From assembly GCA_029245025.1 (NCBI GenBank), contig JAQWQC010000006.1, positions 496,001 to 560,000 on the forward strand: DNA of 64,000 nucleotides, in the 5' to 3' direction. This document shows, piece by piece, positions 18,499 to 27,682 of this stretch. The position numbers and the translations under genes are program-made. This stretch comes from Rhodospirillaceae bacterium (GTDB lineage: Bacteria > Pseudomonadota > Alphaproteobacteria > Rhodospirillales > Rhodospirillaceae). Under the pieces are notes generated by a model. That model saw nothing but the letters and a program-made list of their open reading frames with translations. It was not told where the DNA came from and searched no databases. Numbering within the stretch: position 1 is the stretch's first letter; the number at the start of each line of letters is the position of its first letter.

Positions 18499-19671
18499 AT
18501 GAAATCCTGCGCCCAGTGCCTCCTCCCTGAAACGGCTGAAGCCACGACCTTTGATGACACGGGCACCTGTTCGGTTTGCCGGCAAATCGAATTTAAGGAG
18601 GAAAAGATTGATTGGGCTGATCGTGCCCGGCAGCTCGACGAGCTTGTGATTCAATACCAAGACAAAGGGCTCTACGACTGCATTGTGCCGTTTTCTGGCG
18701 GTAAGGATTCCACCTACCAGCTCTGGTACATCGTCACCCAGTTGAAAATGAAACCGCTGGTGGTTCGCTTTGATCATGGCTTCTACCGGCCGACCTTGGA
18801 AGAAAACAACAAGCGTACCTTTAAGAAGCTCGGCGTTGACGTGGTGCAGTTCACACCAAGTTGGCATGTGGTTCGTGAGTTAATGCTGGAAAGTTTAAAA
18901 CGACGCGGTGATTTTTGCTGGCACTGTCACACGGGCATCTACGCCCACACCATGCAAATGGCCATTCGCTATGAAACGCCATTGCTGTTTTGGGGCGAGA
19001 GCTTGGCCGAGTATCAAAGCTTTTACAGTTACGAGGAAATGGAAGAGGTCGACGAAAAGCGATTCAACCGCGCCATGAATCTCGGCATGACCGCAGACGA
19101 TATGTTCGAGTTTCTCGGTGGCCGCGTGACCAAGCGCGATCTCTATCCGTTCTCCTATCCGCCACGTAAGGACCTACAAAAGCTCGGCTGCCGGTCTGTC
19201 TGTCTAGGTAGCTACATCAAGTGGGACACAAAAAAGCAGGTCGAGATCATCAAGCAAGAACTGGATTGGCAGGGAGATTGCGTTGAGGGAATCCCACCCC
19301 AATTTGATTACGAGAAAATCGAATGCCACATGCAGGGCATTCGCGATTATCTCAAATACATCAAGCGCGGCATGGGGCGAACCAACCACCTCGCCAATAT
19401 TGAGATTCGTAACGGTCGTATGACACGCGAAGAGGGCGAACGGCTTGAACGGGAGTACGACGGCAAGCGTCCGCCATCTCTCGACATCTTTCTAGAGTAT
19501 CTTCATATGACGGAAGAGGAATTCCTTCAAGCCGCCATGTCCCATCAGGTCGACCCTCATCGCTTTCGACCTAATCAGGTTGAAGATGGCGAACGCATGC
19601 CCGATATGGAGTCCTGGGATCGCACCAACGTGCCTTGGCCCGATCGTCCCAGTATGAAAATTGGTGGCTAG
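18499..19671 (+). CDS. N-acetyl sugar amidotransferase (WbpG/PseA/WbuX family)
   Basis: 390 residues. It starts with a CxxC pair (MKSCAQCLLPE) and a second CSVC at about residue 27, likely a zinc site. The PP-loop IVPFSGGKDSTYQLW sits at about 57-71, and FCWHCHTG and FWGESLAEYQSF follow. This is the ATP-dependent synthase that turns a sugar N-acetyl group into an acetamidino group, using ammonia channelled from HisH/HisF-like partners; both partners are encoded at 22117-23524. In Pseudomonas O antigens and pseudaminic acid synthesis the three genes act together. Here they are separated by an inverted subtilase gene, which is unusual. Confidence 0.9.
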   Translation: MKSCAQCLLPETAEATTFDDTGTCSVCRQIEFKEEKIDWADRARQLDELVIQYQDKGLYDCIVPFSGGKDSTYQLWYIVTQLKMKPLVVRFDHGFYRPTLEENNKRTFKKLGVDVVQFTPSWHVVRELMLESLKRRGDFCWHCHTGIYAHTMQMAIRYETPLLFWGESLAEYQSFYSYEEMEEVDEKRFNRAMNLGMTADDMFEFLGGRVTKRDLYPFSYPPRKDLQKLGCRSVCLGSYIKWDTKKQVEIIKQELDWQGDCVEGIPPQFDYEKIECHMQGIRDYLKYIKRGMGRTNHLANIEIRNGRMTREEGERLEREYDGKRPPSLDIFLEYLHMTEEEFLQAAMSHQVDPHRFRPNQVEDGERMPDMESWDRTNVPWPDRPSMKIGG

Positions 19672-19678
19672 GTAGAAC

Positions 19679-21931
19679 CTACAAGTCGCACTTCGCAGTC
19701 ATGTTGGTCAGCACGCCGCCGATTTCATTGTCGACGATATGTTGGGCAAATCCGCTAAAGCTGTTTTGCAATTCCAAATTGAGGTGGAACTGATCGCTTT
19801 CCGGCGTGCCACCGAAAAACTCGACCAGGTCGCTTACCAGAACGGTCGCCGTGGTGTTCGGTGCGATATCGCTGCTAAAGGTGAAATTGCCGAGCGATGA
19901 TCCGTCTCGTGCATCCCTAACCACGAATGTTGGTGCTGCAGCGGTAGACCCCGAATTATAGACCATCATGTAACTCGGATATCCGTTGATGATTGAGGTG
20001 TGCACATTGCCAATGTCGCGTACCGTGTTGGCAAGACCGTTGCCGCACCCAGAAATATTGGTGAGCGACCCGCCCGCTGGATTCCACAGAACGTGTTGCG
20101 TGTAGCCGCTGAAGGATGCGGTGACGTGCAGGGTGTAGGTTTGGGTGTCGCCTCCGGCCGGCGTGATTGCCGGTGATGCCCCATTCTCAATATCTTCCAT
20201 GCTGACTTGAATAGAAGCGCCACCAGGAATGTCGCGGCTGTACGTGCCAACGGTTTGACCCGTGAGATCGTCCACCACGTCAACGAACGCGGTTCCGGTA
20301 AATATGCCAGAATTATAAAACCGAATATTGCTTTGCACTGAGGTCCGGTTCGATGCAAAGGCGCCGGCTATGACCCGGCCAGAAAGAGAGCTGCCAGTGC
20401 CCATAGATGATAGGGCTGCTTCCACATCGATTAACGGTGTGTTCCAGCTCCATGCTTCGAGTGTTGTCGAAACGCCGGTGCTTTCGAGTGCAGTTTCAAT
20501 TTCGTCCGCCGTTGCATTTGGGTTGGCGGATTTAAGCAGGGCAACTGCGCCCGCAGCATGCGGTGTCGCCATGGAGGTGCCCGAGAACGATGCGTAACTA
20601 TTGTTGGGTACGGCGGAGACGATGAAAACACCAGGCGCCAGTACATCCACCATCGGCGCGTGGTTCACGGTGCTGTCGGGTATGGAAATAATCACAGAGC
20701 TGACGGTCAAAGCTGTGGAGATGCAGCCTGGATTTTCTACCGAACCCACCGCTGCTGTATTGCCCGCGGAGATGGCGGTCAACACGCCGAGGCCGCGCAA
20801 TGTGTCTATCGCTGTTTTGTGAACATTGTTGTCACACGCCGTGTCTGTCAGCTCCGAACCAAGGCTCATGTTCGCGGCGGCAATCGAAAAAGTATCAGTC
20901 AAGTTGATGACATGATTAAGAGCGGCGATGGTTGCAGAGTCATAAGACAACTCACAGGAGTCTTCCCCGTCGCAGGCATCGGGATCATTCACCTGGGTGA
21001 ACACCTGAATAGGAATCAAGTCGGCGCCATAAGCGACGCCCCGGCGTTGGGTTGATCCTGTCTGATCATTCCCGGCCGCGATTCCAGCGACGTGAGAGCC
21101 ATGCTCACAGACGGTGGTGCCACTTGGGCAAAGGCTGGCGGACCCAAATCCAATCTGGCTGTCGTTCCCGTTGGCGCAAAGAGATTCATCAACCGGATCA
21201 AAAGTGTCTGAAAAGCACGCTTCGGCAACAATTTTTCCGTCGAACATGTCGTGGTTGGCGTCAATGCCGTCATCGAGAATGGCGATCGCCTGTCCGCTTC
21301 CAATGAAACCCTGAGTCCAGACTTGGTCTGCATTGATATATCCGACGGAGGTATCCAGAGATGGTGTCGCTAATGCGCTCGGCGTGCTGGTCGACGTGAC
21401 CTGGCTGCGCGCCATGCGTTCTGCCGCAACTTGTTCAGGTGTTGCGCCATTGGCAGCCGCGTTCTGAGCGGCGAGTTCACTGTCTGATAGGATCACTTTT
21501 CGAATCACATCACGGTTCACGCGGCGTGCCCTGTTCAGGGTGACAGACGTTACTCCCGGATCACGGAGTAAGATTTCTATACCGGCTTCATCGACGGTGG
21601 TCACAAAGAACGGCAAATTCTCATAGGTGCGCTGCATCTTAATGCCATGCGCGGCCATTGAGCTCTCTAAGCTAGATCGTCGGGAAGCAATGCCTTCCCG
21701 GACACGATTTAACCTGTCGCGTGGGGTTGTATCAGATTGAACGGCGGCGCCTTCTCTTGCGGGTTCCGCCAGGCTAGCAGATTCAGCCACATCCATTCTG
21801 ACCAGCACGGTGGCTTGGCCTTTGTCAGCAATACGGGCCTTAATTTCAGAAATGGGGTCTTGGGCAATAGTGGGGACGGCAAAACCGAGAAAAAATAGCC
21901 CGATTACGGCGGCGAGGGGTCGTCCAATCAT
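19679..21931 (-). CDS. Secreted subtilase (S8 family) with C-terminal repeat domains
   Basis: 750 residues with a signal peptide (MIGRPLAAVIGLFFLG, cleavage near residue 23 after TIA). A prodomain of inhibitor I9 type follows (about 30-140), then the S8 domain with Asp220 in AILDDGID, His277 in HGSHVAG, Asn391 in SAGN and Ser453 in GTSMATPHAAG. Several Cys in the catalytic domain suggest disulfides. The C-terminal 210 residues are two repeats, each with a YNSG motif and ending in SFSGYTQHVLW or SFSGFAQHIVD, then a GGSLTNIS or GGVLTNMT block and a Cys. It is inserted, in reverse, between the amidotransferase gene and its HisH/HisF partners. Target unknown. Confidence 0.9.
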   Translation of the reverse strand: MIGRPLAAVIGLFFLGFAVPTIAQDPISEIKARIADKGQATVLVRMDVAESASLAEPAREGAAVQSDTTPRDRLNRVREGIASRRSSLESSMAAHGIKMQRTYENLPFFVTTVDEAGIEILLRDPGVTSVTLNRARRVNRDVIRKVILSDSELAAQNAAANGATPEQVAAERMARSQVTSTSTPSALATPSLDTSVGYINADQVWTQGFIGSGQAIAILDDGIDANHDMFDGKIVAEACFSDTFDPVDESLCANGNDSQIGFGSASLCPSGTTVCEHGSHVAGIAAGNDQTGSTQRRGVAYGADLIPIQVFTQVNDPDACDGEDSCELSYDSATIAALNHVINLTDTFSIAAANMSLGSELTDTACDNNVHKTAIDTLRGLGVLTAISAGNTAAVGSVENPGCISTALTVSSVIISIPDSTVNHAPMVDVLAPGVFIVSAVPNNSYASFSGTSMATPHAAGAVALLKSANPNATADEIETALESTGVSTTLEAWSWNTPLIDVEAALSSMGTGSSLSGRVIAGAFASNRTSVQSNIRFYNSGIFTGTAFVDVVDDLTGQTVGTYSRDIPGGASIQVSMEDIENGASPAITPAGGDTQTYTLHVTASFSGYTQHVLWNPAGGSLTNISGCGNGLANTVRDIGNVHTSIINGYPSYMMVYNSGSTAAAPTFVVRDARDGSSLGNFTFSSDIAPNTTATVLVSDLVEFFGGTPESDQFHLNLELQNSFSGFAQHIVDNEIGGVLTNMTAKCDL

Positions 21932-22116
21932 GTTAAGTCCTTTTCGGATGATCTTTACGCCATCCTACCCTGGGGCACTTATGCCCTATCCAACGTTTAT
22001 GAGTCCCTAACATATACCACATAGTTGCTTCTCTATTGTGGCGCGATTGAGGCATTTTGCTCTGCGCGCTGGGTCTGCGCCTTGACAAAAACCGGGTGCC
22101 CGCAGAAAACCGCTGG

Positions 22117-22743
22117 ATGACGTCCGTCGCTATCATTGACTACGGGCGCGGCAATGTCCGTTCGGTGTTCAATGCACTGGACTACATTGGCGTCGCAGCC
22201 ACCATCACCGATGACCCGGCGGTGATTGATGACGCGTCGCATATTTTATTGCCTGGGGTTGGCGCCTGTGGAGATGCGGTTGCAGCTTTAAACTCCCGTG
22301 GGCTACCCGAGATCCTTCACCGTCAGGTCTTTGAAAAAGGCAAACCATTCCTTGGTGTCTGCGTCGGCATGCAAGTCCTTGCGGCTAAGAGTTTTGAGCA
22401 CGGCACGCATGACGGTCTTGGGTGGCTCGATGCTGAGGTTCACCGTCTCGATCCCGGTCCTGACGGTTTGAAGATTCCGCATATGGGTTGGAACAGTCTT
22501 ACGCCATCGCGCGCCCACCCGGTGTTTGACGGCATTAAAACCGAAGACCTCGTATTCTACTTCGTCCACAGTTTTGCGGTAACACCGTCAGATCCGGATA
22601 AAGTGCTGACCACCAGCGATTACGGTAAACCGTTTGTTTCAGCTTTGGCGTGGGACAACGTCATCACGACACAGTTTCATCCGGAGAAGAGTCAGGACTC
22701 TGGCCTTGAGGTGCTGACCAACTTTGCCCGGTGGGTTCCGTAA
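22117..22743 (+). CDS. hisH: HisH-like glutaminase subunit for sugar amidation
   Basis: 208-residue class I glutamine amidotransferase. The nucleophile is the Cys in FLGVCVGMQVL, and the His/Glu pair lies in TQFHPEKSQ. The N-terminus VAIIDYGRGNVRSVFNAL and PHMGWNSL are typical of HisH. Because it is followed at 4 bases by a HisF-like gene and the window also has a WbpG-type synthase but no other his genes, I infer a HisH2 role in acetamidino-sugar synthesis rather than histidine synthesis. ATG 22117 sits directly before the first conserved strand; the upstream in-frame ATG at 22057 adds an unlikely extension. Confidence 0.88.
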   Translation: MTSVAIIDYGRGNVRSVFNALDYIGVAATITDDPAVIDDASHILLPGVGACGDAVAALNSRGLPEILHRQVFEKGKPFLGVCVGMQVLAAKSFEHGTHDGLGWLDAEVHRLDPGPDGLKIPHMGWNSLTPSRAHPVFDGIKTEDLVFYFVHSFAVTPSDPDKVLTTSDYGKPFVSALAWDNVITTQFHPEKSQDSGLEVLTNFARWVP

Positions 22744-22747
22744 GCCC

Positions 22748-23524
22748 ATGCTGAAAAAACGCATTATCCCAAAGTTTCTGTTGTGCGATGGCCGTTTGGT
22801 CAAATACCGCCAGTTTTTTAGTGACGAACGTCAAGCTGGCAACCCTGTGTCGACCGCCAAGGTGTACAACGATTACGGCGTCGACGAGTTCATCGTGCTC
22901 GACATCATTCCCAGCGAAGACTCAAAAGCCAAAGTCAGAGACATCATAAAAACAATGAGCGAAGAAATTTTTATGCCGTTCACGGTAGGCGGTGGTGTGT
23001 CTTCGCTTGATGACGTCAATGCGCTGTTGCGGGCCGGTGCTGATAAGGTGTCAGTGAACAGTCAAGCTGTGCGTGATCCCTCCTTTGTCGCAGATGCTGC
23101 GCGATCCTTCGGTGATCAATGTATGTCCGTGTCGATCGACTACAAGGAGATTTCGCCGGGCGTGCCTCGGGTACATATCAATGGTGGGCGAGAGAAAACG
23201 AACCATAACCCGGTGGATTGGGCGCTGCGTATGCAGGACGCCAACTGTGGCGAAATACTTCTTACCTCAATAGATCGCGATGGCATGATGTCTGGCTATG
23301 ACTCAGATATGGTGGCCCGGCTTGATGAGCAACTGGATATCCCCTTGGTGGTGTCCGGAGGCTGTGGCGGATTGCAGCATTGCATCGATGCCTTTGCCGC
23401 CGGCGCGTCAGCCGTAGCCATCTCTTCCTTGTTCTTGTTTACAGATCACAGCCCCATAAAGATGCGCTCGCATCTTGTGTCTAACGGCATTAACGTGAGG
23501 GCCAGTAAGACCAGTCGCAACTAG
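22748..23524 (+). CDS. hisF: HisF-like cyclase/ammonia-channel subunit (HisF2 type)
   Basis: 258-residue TIM barrel. RIIPKFLLCDGRLVKYRQF at the N-terminus differs from the canonical CLDVxxGRVVKG of histidine HisF and is the form seen in WbpG-associated HisF2 proteins. The Asp in LLCDG and the one in VSIDYKE match the two acid positions. VGGGVSSLDDV and VVSGGCGGLQH are phosphate-binding loops. It lies 4 bases after the HisH-like gene, so the pair is co-translated. It probably channels ammonia to the amidotransferase at 18499. ATG 22748 is chosen over the upstream 22724. Confidence 0.87.
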   Translation: MLKKRIIPKFLLCDGRLVKYRQFFSDERQAGNPVSTAKVYNDYGVDEFIVLDIIPSEDSKAKVRDIIKTMSEEIFMPFTVGGGVSSLDDVNALLRAGADKVSVNSQAVRDPSFVADAARSFGDQCMSVSIDYKEISPGVPRVHINGGREKTNHNPVDWALRMQDANCGEILLTSIDRDGMMSGYDSDMVARLDEQLDIPLVVSGGCGGLQHCIDAFAAGASAVAISSLFLFTDHSPIKMRSHLVSNGINVRASKTSRN

Positions 23525-23538
23525 GAATCTGTTTGCCC

Positions 23539-24240
23539 ATGGGCCGTCCTCCTGCTTCAGACAAACCGCTGGTGTTCCAGGCGTCGCTCTCTCGCGATGA
23601 CCTGACTGAATATATCGCGAGTCAGATGGATGCGTTGTTTCCAGATGGGTTTCCTGTCCGCCCTCAGCTGAAACGCTATGTCACGGCGGCGTTAGAGCGG
23701 ATGGAACATTGTGTGTTGCGAGCCGGGCTCAAGGGGTTCCACACGAAAGACGGACCGCGATATCACCACCTGCACACTGATCAACATGCAATGTTCCTCT
23801 ATTACCTGTCGAACGCCGTGTTTAAACATGGTGGGCCTGTTCAAGTGGCGGAAAAAGTCTATGCCCTGAACAAGGCGCTCCATGGGTTCGATGCATTTTA
23901 TGAGGTGAACCTGCCGGACGTGTTTGCGGTGGTTCATCCCGTGGGTACCGTATTAGGCCGGGCCACCTATGGTAATTATTTCTGCGCCTATCAGAATGTG
24001 TCTGTCGGCGCGGACCTGGAAGATAATCATCCGATCTTCGGTGAGGGTGTGGTGATGTACGGCGGCAGTCGCGTGATTGGCAAAACGACTGTCGGCGATA
24101 ATTGTTTGCTAAGCGCGGGCACGACTCTTCTTGGTGATGATGTCCCCTCCAACCATGTTGCGTTTGGCCAGCATCCAAATATCGAAACCAAACCTACACG
24201 CCACAACATCATCACAGACATCTTTAAGTCGGCGGTATAG
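23539..24240 (+). CDS. Hexapeptide acyltransferase, serine acetyltransferase-like
   Basis: 233 residues. The N-terminal half is helical (YIASQMDALFPDGF, RPQLKRYVTAALERM), like the SAT N-domain. The C-terminal half is a left-handed beta helix with hexapeptide turns (VGTVLGRATYGNYF, VGADLEDNHPIFGEGVVMYG, VIGKTTVGDNCLLSAG). The His in FAVVHPVGTVLGR corresponds to the catalytic HPxG His of SAT/LbetaH enzymes. It follows the HisF-like gene by 14 bases, so it is likely a sugar O- or N-acyltransferase in the same cluster; true CysE activity is an alternative. ATG 23539 is preferred to the TTG at 23533. Confidence 0.82.
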   Translation: MGRPPASDKPLVFQASLSRDDLTEYIASQMDALFPDGFPVRPQLKRYVTAALERMEHCVLRAGLKGFHTKDGPRYHHLHTDQHAMFLYYLSNAVFKHGGPVQVAEKVYALNKALHGFDAFYEVNLPDVFAVVHPVGTVLGRATYGNYFCAYQNVSVGADLEDNHPIFGEGVVMYGGSRVIGKTTVGDNCLLSAGTTLLGDDVPSNHVAFGQHPNIETKPTRHNIITDIFKSAV

Positions 24241-24259
24241 CTACCGCAAAGGAGAGTTC

Positions 24260-25300
24260 ATGCGCTTCTTACTAGTCTTCACGATCCTGTTCTTCACCTC
24301 GGCGGCCTATGCTACCTGTACGATTGACGATGTATCGTCAGATGGCATAACCGGATTCCAAGAAGCTGTGATCAGCGTCGCGGATCTCGATGCGGCCAAT
24401 GAAACTTGGCAAGCCGTCGGCGGATATAAGGTCATTTGTGATGGCCCAATCGAGCCTGGTCTTGCGGCGTTCTGGGGCCTACCGGCTGATACACCTATGC
24501 ACAATGTTGTTCTGCGCAAGGGGTCGGGTGACCGCGGCTTTATTAGGCTGGTTAAAATTTATGGCTTACCTCAGAAGCAAATTCGGTCCTCGGGCATGCC
24601 CTGGGATACGGGCGGGTATTTTGATCTGTATGTTTATGTCAGTGACGTCGATACGGTTTTTGAACAACTGCGTGCCCGCGGTTGGCAGGGCTATACCGAC
24701 CCCGTGAACTACACCTTACAAGTGTTTGATATCACCGAGGCCATCGCGCGAGGCCCCAACGGAGAAGCCTTGGTGCTCATGCAGCGCAATGCGCCGCTTT
24801 ATGACAAAGTTTCAATGGCCTCGGAAAGCGGTATGAGCTGGCCGTTTAATACGGCTCTTCTTGTCTCAGACTATGACGCCAATGAGCATTTCTTCTCCAC
24901 TGTTCTCGGATGGAAAGTTCATCTCAACGGAGAGTCCCTAACGCCGCCACCCGGCCTTAACCCCACAGCAATCCCTCTCAATTTGGCTAGCACCTTGCCG
25001 CGTCGATTTGCCGCGTATGCCAACAGTTTGGGTGATCGCAATGGCTCGCTGCAAATTCTAAAGACCGAAGGGATGACCGGCGTCGATTTTAGTGCTCGGG
25101 CAGAGCCACCGAATCTTGGCATTCTGACCATGCGTGTACCAGTTAAAGATATTGACGCACTAGCAGCGCAAGTTAAGACCAAGAAGTATCCCATCCATGT
25201 TCCGGCGACGCAGCTGACTTTGCCGCCGTACGGCCCTGTAAAAATAATGGCGTTGAAAGCTCCAAATGGCGCGCGCGTTGAATTTTTTGAACAGCAGTAG
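24260..25300 (+). CDS. Secreted VOC (glyoxalase/bleomycin-resistance fold) protein
   Basis: 346 residues with a signal peptide (MRFLLVFTILFFTSAAYAT) and a strong ribosome site (AAAGGAGAG). Two VOC-type units follow: the first with FQEAVISVADLDAANETWQ and YFDLYVYVSDVDTVFEQL, the second with NTALLVSDYDANEHFFSTV and ILTMRVPVKDIDALAAQV, ending in ALKAPNGARVEFFEQ. Each has the beta-alpha-beta-beta-beta pattern of VOC modules. A periplasmic location is uncommon for the superfamily. It is the last gene of the HisH-HisF-acyltransferase run, so it may share their transcript. Ligand or reaction unknown. Confidence 0.78.
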   Translation: MRFLLVFTILFFTSAAYATCTIDDVSSDGITGFQEAVISVADLDAANETWQAVGGYKVICDGPIEPGLAAFWGLPADTPMHNVVLRKGSGDRGFIRLVKIYGLPQKQIRSSGMPWDTGGYFDLYVYVSDVDTVFEQLRARGWQGYTDPVNYTLQVFDITEAIARGPNGEALVLMQRNAPLYDKVSMASESGMSWPFNTALLVSDYDANEHFFSTVLGWKVHLNGESLTPPPGLNPTAIPLNLASTLPRRFAAYANSLGDRNGSLQILKTEGMTGVDFSARAEPPNLGILTMRVPVKDIDALAAQVKTKKYPIHVPATQLTLPPYGPVKIMALKAPNGARVEFFEQQ

Positions 25301-25314
25301 GCGTGCCGACAAGA

Positions 25315-26098
25315 ATGAAATGTTCGATCAGCGCAGTTATCGGTGTTGCGGTTGCGTCGGCGTCCCATGCACAGGTAGGCGAGTAGCCACCGGGCCCCAA
25401 TATAGAGGGACAGTTGTTGCCAGCGCCCCACCCATTAGTCCTCGCGACAAGCTGCTGAAAATGTTCGACGAAACCCTTGACCGAGAATTCGGGCGGAAGT
25501 TTGTCCTTAATTTTGTTGGTGCACGGCTAAATCGGCGGTGATGATCTGGTGGTGCAGACGTTGTATTGCGGTCGCGGTCAAGTCGGCATCATGGGCGAAA
25601 GCGGTTTCGCGAAAGTCGTGCCCGAAGTTGCCGCGCCTACCGTCTACGTTCGCTTCCCTACGAAACGTAAGAGGTTTTTCTTAAGGCTATAGACGCTGAT
25701 GTGATTAACCTATCGTTTCCGGATGAAAACTGGGCTCATTGATGGTGGTGACTCGCCTACCCTGATGTATGTGTGCGCTGGATTGTCACAAGAAGCGCCC
25801 CACCTCAGCCTGACTTGACACACCTATTCCTTCGCCGCTTTACCCATGAATAAAGAGTAGCTTGATGCTCTCGCCACGGCCGACCGCGCTATCATTATGT
25901 TGAGTTTCCCCGACTAGCTTTCTGTGCGAAATGACACGTGTAAATCTTTAATTTTTTGAGTTAGCCAATGCAGAGAAAGCAGGTGTGATAGTGCACTGGC
26001 TTGATTCTTTGGCCGCTGAATCTGACGACTAAATTGAGGCATAACTTGACAGGTTACGTCATCCTGACCGACACCAGTCCCTGTTCACATTGATTTGA
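25315..26098 (+). pseudogene. Decayed TRAP-type (DctP-like) solute-binding protein gene
   Basis: The stretch begins with an intact signal peptide frame (MKCSISAVIGVAVASASHAQ) that soon hits TAG. Pieces of one protein can then be read by switching frames: LKMFDETLDREFGRKFVLNF, then DDLVVQTLYCGRGQVGIMG and GFAKVVPEV, then GLIDGGDSPTLMYVCAGLSQ, HTYSFAAL, LDALATADRAIIMLSFPD, and GVIVHWLDSLAAESDD near the end. In-frame TAG/TGA/TAA codons and at least three frameshifts break it. Order and motifs resemble the DctP family of TRAP transporter binding proteins; the decay is clear, the family call less so. No TRAP membrane genes are present. Confidence 0.6.
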
Positions 26099-26111
26099 CC
26101 GGACCCGACGT

Positions 26112-27680
26112 ATGCGCTGCCTTTTAATTGGTATTGTTTTAGCTCTCTTCGGTGCCGTGTCAGTGCATGCGGAGAACGTGGTGCGCTGGTCTGCGCAAGG
26201 GGATGCCATCACGCTTGATCCTCATGCCCAAAACGAAGGTATGACCCTTGCAACGGCGCAGCAAATTTACGAGCCGTTGGTAAACCGTAATCAAGCCATG
26301 GCACTTACTCCCGGCCTAGCATTGACTTGGGGTCTGACGGAAAGCCACACCGTTTGGGAATTCGCCCTGCGCCAGGGCGTTACCTTTCACGACGGTCGCC
26401 CATTCACTGCTGATGACGTCGTGTTTTCATTTCAGCGCGCGCTTAAACCTACGTCGGACATGAAAGACATTATTGGTACGGTGACGGGCGTCGTGGCGGT
26501 TGACGATTTCACGGTGCGTATTGTCACAGACGGGCCCAACCCAATCCTACCGCAGCAGATCACTGATATCTTCATCATGTCGCAAGGCTGGGCGGAGGAA
26601 AATTCTGTCATGGAACCTCAAGATGTTGCCGTGGGTCAGGAAACCTATGCGGTGCGTCACACCAACGGCACGGGTCCATTTGTTCTGAAGTTACGTGAGC
26701 CCGACATCCGCACGGTTATGGTGAGGAATGACAGTTGGTGGGGTCTGCATGCTGATAATCCACACAACATTGATCGTATCGTTTTCACGCCTGTGGCAAA
26801 TGCCGCAACCCGGGTGGCGGCATTGTTGTCAGGTGAGTTGGATTACGTCATGGACACCCCGGTACAAGACCTCGCGCGGGTACGTCGTACGTCGGGGCTT
26901 AGGGTACAATCTGTTGCGGAAGTGCGTGCGATCTTCATGGGCATGGATACGGCACGGTCTGAGCTGCGATCTTCGAATATCAAAGGCAAAAATCCGTTTG
27001 CCGATATTCGCGTGCGCCGCGCCATGAATATGGCGATTGACCGTAGCGCAATCGTCAGCCGCATCATGCGCGGGATGGCCGAGCCGGCTGGCATGCTGTT
27101 GTCGCCCGGTATCGGTGGCTATTCAGCTGAGATTGATGCGTTGCCCCCGTTTGATCCGGCAGCTGCCCGTGCCCTTATGGCCGAGGCTGGATACGCCGAT
27201 GGATTCTCCGTCACTCTCGATTGCACAAACGACCGTTACATGAATGACGAAGCCATCTGCCAAGCGGTGGTCGGGATGCTTGCCCGCATCGGTATTTCAG
27301 CACGCCTAGATGCGAAGTCAAAGACTCTGCACTTTCCCAAAATTCAAAATGACCAGACTGACTTTTATTTGCTCGGCTGGGGCTCGGCAACCATGGACAG
27401 TCATTACCATCTTGATTTCCTCGCTATGCCTGACCGGGTGTGGAACCGGACCGGTTTGAATGATCCCGACCTGTTTGCGATGATTGACGCCATAGCGATT
27501 GAGACAGATTTCCCGAAACGGGACGCGATGATTGATGACGCCTGGCTGCGTGTGAAAGCCGCAGAGGTTTATATTCCCTTGCACCATCAAGGCTTAGCCT
27601 GGACCACAACAGACCGTCTGAATCTACCCATTCAACCCGATAACCAGCCGCAGTTTCGGTTGGCGCATGTGACGGAATAG
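26112..27680 (+). CDS. ABC transporter substrate-binding protein, family 5 (DppA/OppA-like)
   Basis: 522 residues with a signal peptide (MRCLLIGIVLALFGAVSVHA). The mature N-terminus NVVRWSAQGDAITLDPHAQN and the segment WEFALRQGVTFHDGRPFTADD are the SBP_bac_5 signature. The C-terminus keeps DRVWNRTGLNDPDL and YIPLHHQGLAWTT. No lipobox, so it is a free periplasmic protein. It should deliver peptides, nickel chelates or similar to the permeases at 28172 and 29149. A decayed methyltransferase gene now separates it from them. Ligand not predictable. Confidence 0.9.
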   Translation: MRCLLIGIVLALFGAVSVHAENVVRWSAQGDAITLDPHAQNEGMTLATAQQIYEPLVNRNQAMALTPGLALTWGLTESHTVWEFALRQGVTFHDGRPFTADDVVFSFQRALKPTSDMKDIIGTVTGVVAVDDFTVRIVTDGPNPILPQQITDIFIMSQGWAEENSVMEPQDVAVGQETYAVRHTNGTGPFVLKLREPDIRTVMVRNDSWWGLHADNPHNIDRIVFTPVANAATRVAALLSGELDYVMDTPVQDLARVRRTSGLRVQSVAEVRAIFMGMDTARSELRSSNIKGKNPFADIRVRRAMNMAIDRSAIVSRIMRGMAEPAGMLLSPGIGGYSAEIDALPPFDPAAARALMAEAGYADGFSVTLDCTNDRYMNDEAICQAVVGMLARIGISARLDAKSKTLHFPKIQNDQTDFYLLGWGSATMDSHYHLDFLAMPDRVWNRTGLNDPDLFAMIDAIAIETDFPKRDAMIDDAWLRVKAAEVYIPLHHQGLAWTTTDRLNLPIQPDNQPQFRLAHVTE

Positions 27681-27682
27681 GC

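Noticed and set aside
18379-18867. N-terminal extension of the GT2 gene by about 160 residues
   Set aside because: It runs antisense through the start of the amidotransferase gene, has no GT2-like content, and GTG 18378 fits the family start.
22117-23524. HisH and HisF as histidine-pathway genes
   Set aside because: No other his genes are near, the HisF N-terminus is of the sugar-amidation type, and a WbpG-type partner is present. Histidine function is not excluded without the whole genome.
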